Source of the DNA: Diospyros lotus
Taxonomy: Eukaryota > Streptophyta > Magnoliopsida > Ericales > Ebenaceae
NCBI RefSeq assembly: GCF_014633365.1
Contig: NC_068339.1
Span: 1,183,001-1,247,000, forward strand
Direction of reading: 5' to 3'
Length of the DNA stretch: 64,000 bases
Of this stretch, positions 58,276 through 64,000 are shown piece by piece; the stretch's first letter is position 1, and every line of letters starts with the position of its first letter. The notes beneath the pieces were generated by a model. It had not been told where the DNA came from. It searched no databases and saw only the letters and a program-made list of their open reading frames with translations. The translations under genes and the position numbers were made by a program.

Positions 58276-59939
58276 TGATATTTTACTCTTGTGTTTAGTT
58301 TTGATGATTAAAAAATTTCAAATATATTTTTTTTCTCAATCAAAGCATATGGTTTGGAAACAAAAATCAATTTCAAAGTGCTTTGTTAAAATGATCTATG
58401 ATCTTTTATATTATTTGGAGATTAACATAAACAAGTTTTAAGATCTAAAAAGAATCTCCTTGAAATCGTTGGTCAAAATAATTATAAGGCAAAAGACCAA
58501 CTAGAACATGTTTTTGAAAGTATGTTCATTTTAGAAAACTATCTCCTAGTATTTTGATATATAATATCTCTTAGTAATGAAATGGTTTTGATGAATGTCT
58601 ATATGAAAATCAATTTCTACTATATGGATTATATGAATGAGAAAATGCATTTTTAGTATATAAGTCTTAAAGCAAGATATGAAATTTTGAGTATGGATGA
58701 AAGAATGATTTGTTTCAAATTATAACTTTTGATAATCTCAACTTGTTTGTCAAGATTGATTTGTTTCAAATTCTAACTTTTGATTAATTTGTTTCAAATT
58801 AAACTTTTTATAATCTCAACTTACTTTAAAGATAATCAAAATGAGTTTTTAAAGAATCGAATAAGGATGTATTGAAAATTCAAGTTTTTCTATAGAATAG
58901 TCTACTATCAGGATCATTCTGTTGACTATGCTTCAAAATAGTTGACTATTTTTTATGTTCTGTCGACTATTTAAGCATCTGTCGACTATTTTAGCATCTG
59001 TCGACTATCGAGTAAAAATAGTCGACTATGCCTTCTGATCTGTCGACTATTTTTGTTCATGAAATTCAAAAATTTCTTCATATCTCAGCATCTGTCGACT
59101 ATTGGAATGTGTCTGTCGACTATTGAAATTTTGTGTTATAAAATAGTCGACTATTCGTTTTGTCTGTCGACTATTTCTTGCTTTAGTTGTAAAAATAGTC
59201 AACTATATATTTCTTCTGTCGACTATTTCTTTTTGTAGAAAGCTCCAACGGCTATTTTTTCAAATCCCAACGGCTCCAAACGGCTATATTTCTCTTCAAC
59301 TTCGTGGGACACTTATATATACATGTCATAGATGATCAAGAGAAAGCTAATGGACGGGAATGAATTGAATTGAGCTTACATTTTACACTCGTTTCTATTT
59401 ACATTCACTGTGCTTCAATTTTCTCTCTTCAAGGCTGTGATCTTAATTTGTTTACATTCATTTAAGCCTTGTATCATTTTTGAGAGACATTGTAACTAAG
59501 AGATTCATCTCTTAGATTCTCTCCAACTATATATTTCTTGTTTTTCTAGCTTGTATAGCTAGAGGGCCCATTTAAGTGGGAGGTTTTGTAATTCCTAGTC
59601 TCAGACTAGAGGACCTACTTGGTTTAAGTAGGGGGTTTTAGTGGATGGTTTGAAAAATCCTTAGTGAGGAGCTAAGGTAGTGGATTAGGCTTGGGTTAAG
59701 CCGAACCACTATAAATCTTGGTGTTCTTGTGTGCTTGTGTTCTTTAAATCATCTTTATCTTTCCAAGCATTCCTTAATTCCTCACTTGATTCACATTTGT
59801 CATTTTATATGCTTCACGTTTTAAATCATTAAAACTTCAACCTGTATTAAAAAGTTTTTCAAGTTCTATCAATTAAGTTTTTAAAATAACCAATTCACCC
59901 CCCCTCTTGGTGTGTGCCATAGCATCTCCCGTTCTAACA
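58276..59939 (+). repeat. 5' LTR of the older Sirevirus
   Basis: A GTCGACTAT cluster fills about 58905-59225 with roughly fifteen motifs. Several have decayed to TTGAC, TCAAC or TCTAC. A TATA-like TATATATAC lies at about 59312, and the C-rich tract CACCCCCCCTCTTGGTG near 59896 matches the young copy. The LTR is about 400 bp longer than that of the young element. Confidence 0.9.
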
Positions 59940-59941
59940 AT

Positions 59942-59953
59942 TGGTATCAGAGC
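59942..59953 (+). other. Primer-binding site (initiator tRNA-Met) of the older Sirevirus
   Basis: TGGTATCAGAGC starts two bases after the LTR, as in the young copy. Confidence 0.93.
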
Positions 59954-59995
59954 CTAACTCCTTAATTCAAGGTCTAACAACCTGAGGAAAGATCT

Positions 59996-61255
59996 ATGGC
60001 TCTTAAGGAAGGGTATCCTACTAATGTGGCACCTTATTTTGATGGCTCATTTTATGATTTTTGGAGAAAAAGAATCTGTATTTACTTGCAATCCATTGAT
60101 TTTAATCTGTGGTATATTGTAGATAAATGATTCGTTTCAAAACCAAAATGCATTTGGAGTGAAGATGATAAAAAATATTTTGTTTTAAATATCAAAGCCA
60201 TGAAAATTTTGCATCAAGCTTTGCATGAAAATATTTATGCAAAAATTTCTAAGTGCACTAATGCCAAAGATATTTTGAATACTCTTGATTCAATTTATCT
60301 TTCTAACAAATGTTGTGAGAATGTTGATGAAAGTATACAGATTGAAAATCCTTTGACCCATCAACAAATAGAGGAGAAAGAAAGCTCCCACATCTCTAGT
60401 GATAAAAGCTCAAATGTGTGCTTCATGGTAAATGAAGAAGATGAGGTAACCTCTACTTCTACTCTTGTTATTGATATTGAAAATGATCATGAATCTAGTT
60501 CTTTGAATGATAAAAATGATGATCATGATACTTTTTCAAATGAAGAGTTGTTAAATGCTTTTAATGATTTACATGCCAACTTTGAAAAACTATGTTTGAA
60601 AAACAAAACTCTTCAAGATCAATTAGACTTGTTGTCAAATGAATTGGAAGTTTTAAAATCTAAAGATGAATATTTGCTTGCTTCCAATAATGAACTATCA
60701 ATGAAAAATGATTTGAATGAAAATCAATTGAAATCTCCTAATGTTCCTTTAAATGAGAAACCTATTTCAAATAGGAAGATTTCAAATTCTTATGATCATG
60801 TTAAAGGTGTTAAAAACTTTCATAATCAAAGAGCAAATTTCAAAAGCTCATCTATACACACCTCTCATGATATTAAATGTTTTCATTGTAACAAGTTAGG
60901 CCACATTGTATCTAGTTGTCCTTTTAGGAGGAAATCATCTAGTGGTCCTAAAATGAAATGGATTCCTAAGGGAACTAAAGTATCTAATACTTCTTATATT
61001 AAACCCCAAGGATCCAAGTATGTTTTGAAACCTAAAAATGATCATTTTAAGAGAAATGTGCATAAGGATAAAAGGAAAATGAATTTCAAACGAAAACCCT
61101 TTGCTACACATCCTAGTCATTGGTATCATTTTGAACATAAAGGTTTCATAACAAAACATCCACATAAGCTAAAACAAGTTTGGGTTCCTAAGGAGGAGCT
61201 CTATGCTAACATGGGTGAACCCAAGGTGTTTTGGGCACCAAAAACTTGTGGATAG
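59996..61255 (+). pseudogene. gag: Broken Sirevirus gag
   Basis: The start ATG at 59996 is in frame with the long open frame 60200-61255, but TGA at 60128-60130 interrupts after 44 codons. Relative to the young Gag the central capsid core (about residues 110-210 there) is missing: sequence jumps from AKDILNTLDSIYLS to an acidic linker. One CCHC knuckle remains (CFHCNKLGHIVSSC, about 60879-60920). The second zinc-knuckle region has lost its Cys residues (SHWYHFEHKGFITKH). The end WVPKEELYANMGEPK matches the usual Sirevirus Gag C-terminus. Not functional as written. Confidence 0.88.
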
Positions 61256-63700
61256 TGTTTATGTAGGTTGCTTGACATCCAAATGAACTTTAAAGAGAAA
61301 TCTTTATGGATGGATCAAGCATGAAGGAAGGAGAAAGTGGACAAGAAGATCACTCCTCATTTTGCCAACCAAGTGTAAGAAAGATTTTATTAATCAAAAT
61401 CTTGGTGGTATGCTTCTATCCCTTAACTCCCTATGCTTATTAGTTTTTGATAAAAATGAATGATATGCTTGCACTCTATTATGTTTTGATATGTGTATTG
61501 AGTGAGGGAAGAACGAAGTTTGTTGATATATGCTAGAAATACTTTCTTGATAAATGCTCCTATGCATAACCTAGCTAGCATAAGTCAATTATGTGATAAA
61601 GATATAAAGTATGCTTTAATGATAATTCATGTGAAAATATCTTGTCACAAATAAAATGAAGATCATAGAAAATAGGATAGAATTTGTGCATAGACTTATT
61701 CTCATCTAGTATAAGAGAAATGCCTAGTATCTTTCATCTCCCATCTATTTATCTATGGCATAATGAACTAAGTCATGCAAATATGAATATGCTTCTATAA
61801 TCTATCCAAACATGATCTTGTTGAGAAATTGCCTAAAGCTTAAATATGAAAAATATTTGTGAGGCATCCATGAAAGGCTAACGAATAAGTATATCATTTA
61901 AGCCTTCAAAACTTGGCTATGTCATAAAAGACTAGGTCATGTGAGCATGAATGTTGTTGACTATCTATCCAATGTGATTTTGTTGAGAGATTGCCTAAGA
62001 ACAAATATGAAAGAAACCACATTTGTGGTGCATGAATGAAAGGCAAATAAATAAGTTTATGCTTAAAAATGAGGGTTCAACCCTTAGGCCTCTAAGTTTA
62101 CTTCATTTAGATATTTGTGGTCCTATGAGAACTCTAAATTTAGTGAAAAATAATATGTGCTAGTTATTATGAATGATTACTCTAGGTTCACTTAATAATA
62201 TTTCTTATATCTAAGAGTGAAACATTTAGCCCATTTGAAATATTTTCAAAAGATAAAAGTATGTGTATTTCAAAAATTAGAAAGTGAACATGGGGATATT
62301 TTGAAATGAACAATTCAAGCACTATTGTGAAGAAAAATAATATTTGTCATAATTTTTTTTAGTGCTAGAACAAAATGAGGTAGTTGAAAAGAAATATAGA
62401 TCTTTACAGTAAATGGCTAGAATTGTGCTATGTGACAAAATTCCTTTTAGTCTAAGCCATTAACACCTCATGCTACATGTTGAATAGGATTTTTATAAAG
62501 TCTATCTTAAAGAAAACCCCTATGAGTTATAAACCAAATATTCCATATTTTCATGTTTTTTGCAATACATGTTTTATCCTTAATAGTGGTAAAAACTCTT
62601 TAGAAAATATTTGATGAAAGAATTTTCTTAAGATATTCTACTCAAAGTAAAGCATATAGAGTATTTAATAATATGACTCTAAAAATAGAAGAATCTATTC
62701 TAGTTATAGTTAATTATGTGAGGGTTGAAGTTCCAAAACCCAAGGAAGGTGGTGATAAAGAATTAGGATAAAGATTTGAAAAATTCTCATTAGATCATTA
62801 GAATCAAATCTATCAAATGATAATAAGCTTAATTGCTTAATGAAGAAAATGTAGCTCATGAAAAGAGAAAATCATCATTTCTAAGAGAAAATGTGTGCAA
62901 GATAATGAGATCATAGAAAATGTTTCTAGAAAAATTAGAACAAGATCTTCTCATTAGAAATAAGTGTTAATATGATGTCTTTATATCTCAAGAAAGCCAA
63001 AAAGCATTAAGAAAGCCTTGAATGATGAAAATTGGTTTATGGCTATGCAAGAAGGGCTAAATAAATTTGAAAGAAGTGGTGTATGCAATTGGTTCCAAGA
63101 CCTAAAGATCACCCAACCATATGAACCAAATGATTGTTTAGAATCAAAATGGATAAAAGAGGAATAGAGCTAGATTAGTAGCTTAAGGGTATAGTCAAGA
63201 AAAAGGAAAAGATCATGATGAAACCTAGGCTCCCGTAGCAAGTCTAGAATCCATAAGAATGTTGTTGGCATTAGCATGCCACAAATCCTTTAAGCTCATC
63301 AAGAGAATGTTAAGAGTGTCTTTAAGTGGTTATAAATGAGGAAGTGTATGCGGAACAAACTCTAAATCTTAAGAATCCTCAATATGAGAATTATGTGCTC
63401 AATCTCTCCAAGGCACTATATTGTTGAAAACAAGCCTCTAAGTCATGACATGAAAGTCCTAGCAAGTTTATTCTAGAGGAAGAATCTAAAAGAGGACAAA
63501 TAGATATAACATTACTCTAAGCCTCATAGCAAGGACATTTTATGAATCTACAAATAATCTATGTAGATAATATTTTATTCAAATCCTTAAATAAATTCCT
63601 ATGGAATCAATTTTCCAATCTAATGCAAAGGGAACTTGAGATGAATATAACCCTCATGTCTAAGCAAAATACATCTTCTTAAGAAATTTAATATTTCCAG
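61256..63700 (+). pseudogene. pol: Sirevirus pol relic
   Basis: Ordered fragments in changing frames with many stops: a GAG-pre-integrase copy around 61770 and a second around 61925 (RLGHVSMNV), integrase near 62097-62130 (LLHLDICGPM), an integrase C-terminal region at 62560-62720, reverse transcriptase near 63170-63260, and a mutated YVDD (read YVDN) near 63560. The two similar GAG-pre-integrase blocks suggest a small internal duplication. Beyond about 63700 I see no clear coding homology and no LTR. Confidence 0.75.
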
Positions 63701-64000
63701 CCTCTCAAAAGAGCAGTTCATCAAGCTCTTAGATGTTTTAAAAAGTTTATTAACGGCATATAATATTCATGTCTTGAATCATTTATAATGCTATTTTTCT
63801 TGTATGAAATAACTTGATTATCTTTGTGTGACAAATGAATACTTGAGTATAAAATCATGCTTTATTTGCTAAAGGATCATCTTGCTTCTTGAAGTTATCT
63901 ATATGTAATGATCCTATGTGATTACAAGTATGGCTAAGATTATTAAAAGATAAATGTATGTTCTTAAAGCTTATCCTTAATATGTCTTGCATTAAATCTG

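Larger units (their letters stand above)
58276..64000 (+). mobile_element. Older, decayed Sirevirus, running off the window
   Basis: The LTR spans 58276-59939 (1664 bp) and starts TGATATTTTACTC like the young copy, but it has diverged with extra sequence near the start and ends TAACA. A primer site follows at 59942. A broken gag and a heavily mutated pol continue in the same order to about 63700, where recognisable coding fades. The third ORF and 3' LTR are not in the window. It was inserted into the outer gypsy LTR; the left flank is TGTGC (58271-58275). Confidence 0.88.

Noticed and set aside
58073..58441. 122-codon open frame
   Set aside because: It crosses the junction between the outer gypsy LTR and the inserted Sirevirus LTR, so it is a chance fusion.

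Overview
This window is nuclear DNA from a flowering plant, most likely a eudicot with a repeat-rich genome. It has plant-type Ty1/copia and Ty3/gypsy elements, CACTA and hAT DNA transposons, AT-rich spacers and one intron-containing plant gene. I cannot name the species. About three quarters of it is transposable-element sequence, often nested.

Layout. 1-4000: a palindrome-rich gypsy-type remnant split by a 2.5 kb solo LTR (621-3164). 4001-8120: an unclassified repeat, then a probable 2.0 kb solo LTR on the minus strand. 8121-11860 and 16507-18800: AT-rich sequence with relic copies of a promoter unit that also lies before the only host gene, separated by a solo LTR (11861-16506) that carries a 2.4 kb non-autonomous CACTA element. 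18801-32880: a small fragment, a minus-strand solo LTR (19008-21942) holding a hAT MITE, then a truncated Tat-type gypsy element whose LTR was hit by a 9.4 kb Sirevirus (22298-31725).

33786-34823: the only convincing host gene, a two-exon gene of the 23 kDa jasmonate-induced protein (JIP23-like) family, 165 residues, whose intron must be read as GC-AG. 35401-40870: another gypsy-type LTR remnant and a decayed CACTA element with transposase exons on the minus strand. 40873-44078: a copia-type LTR split by another solo LTR (41653-43146). 45812-64000: a nested stack: an outer gypsy LTR interrupted by a solo LTR (46451-49099), by a complete 8.06 kb element with almost identical LTRs but no open reading frames (49372-57434), and by an older, decayed Sirevirus that runs off the right edge (58276 onward).

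Direct evidence is strong for the insertions: exact target-site duplications (TSDs) are visible for CTGAT, TAACT, GTTTA, GATCC, ATATG, GATGT, TATTT, the 8-bp ATAAAATC and the 3-bp AGG. The most interesting points are the young Sirevirus with interrupted pol, palindrome arrays in unrelated elements, a covarying hairpin near gypsy LTR ends, the GC-AG intron, and the repeated promoter unit that points to a dismantled JIP23-like gene cluster.
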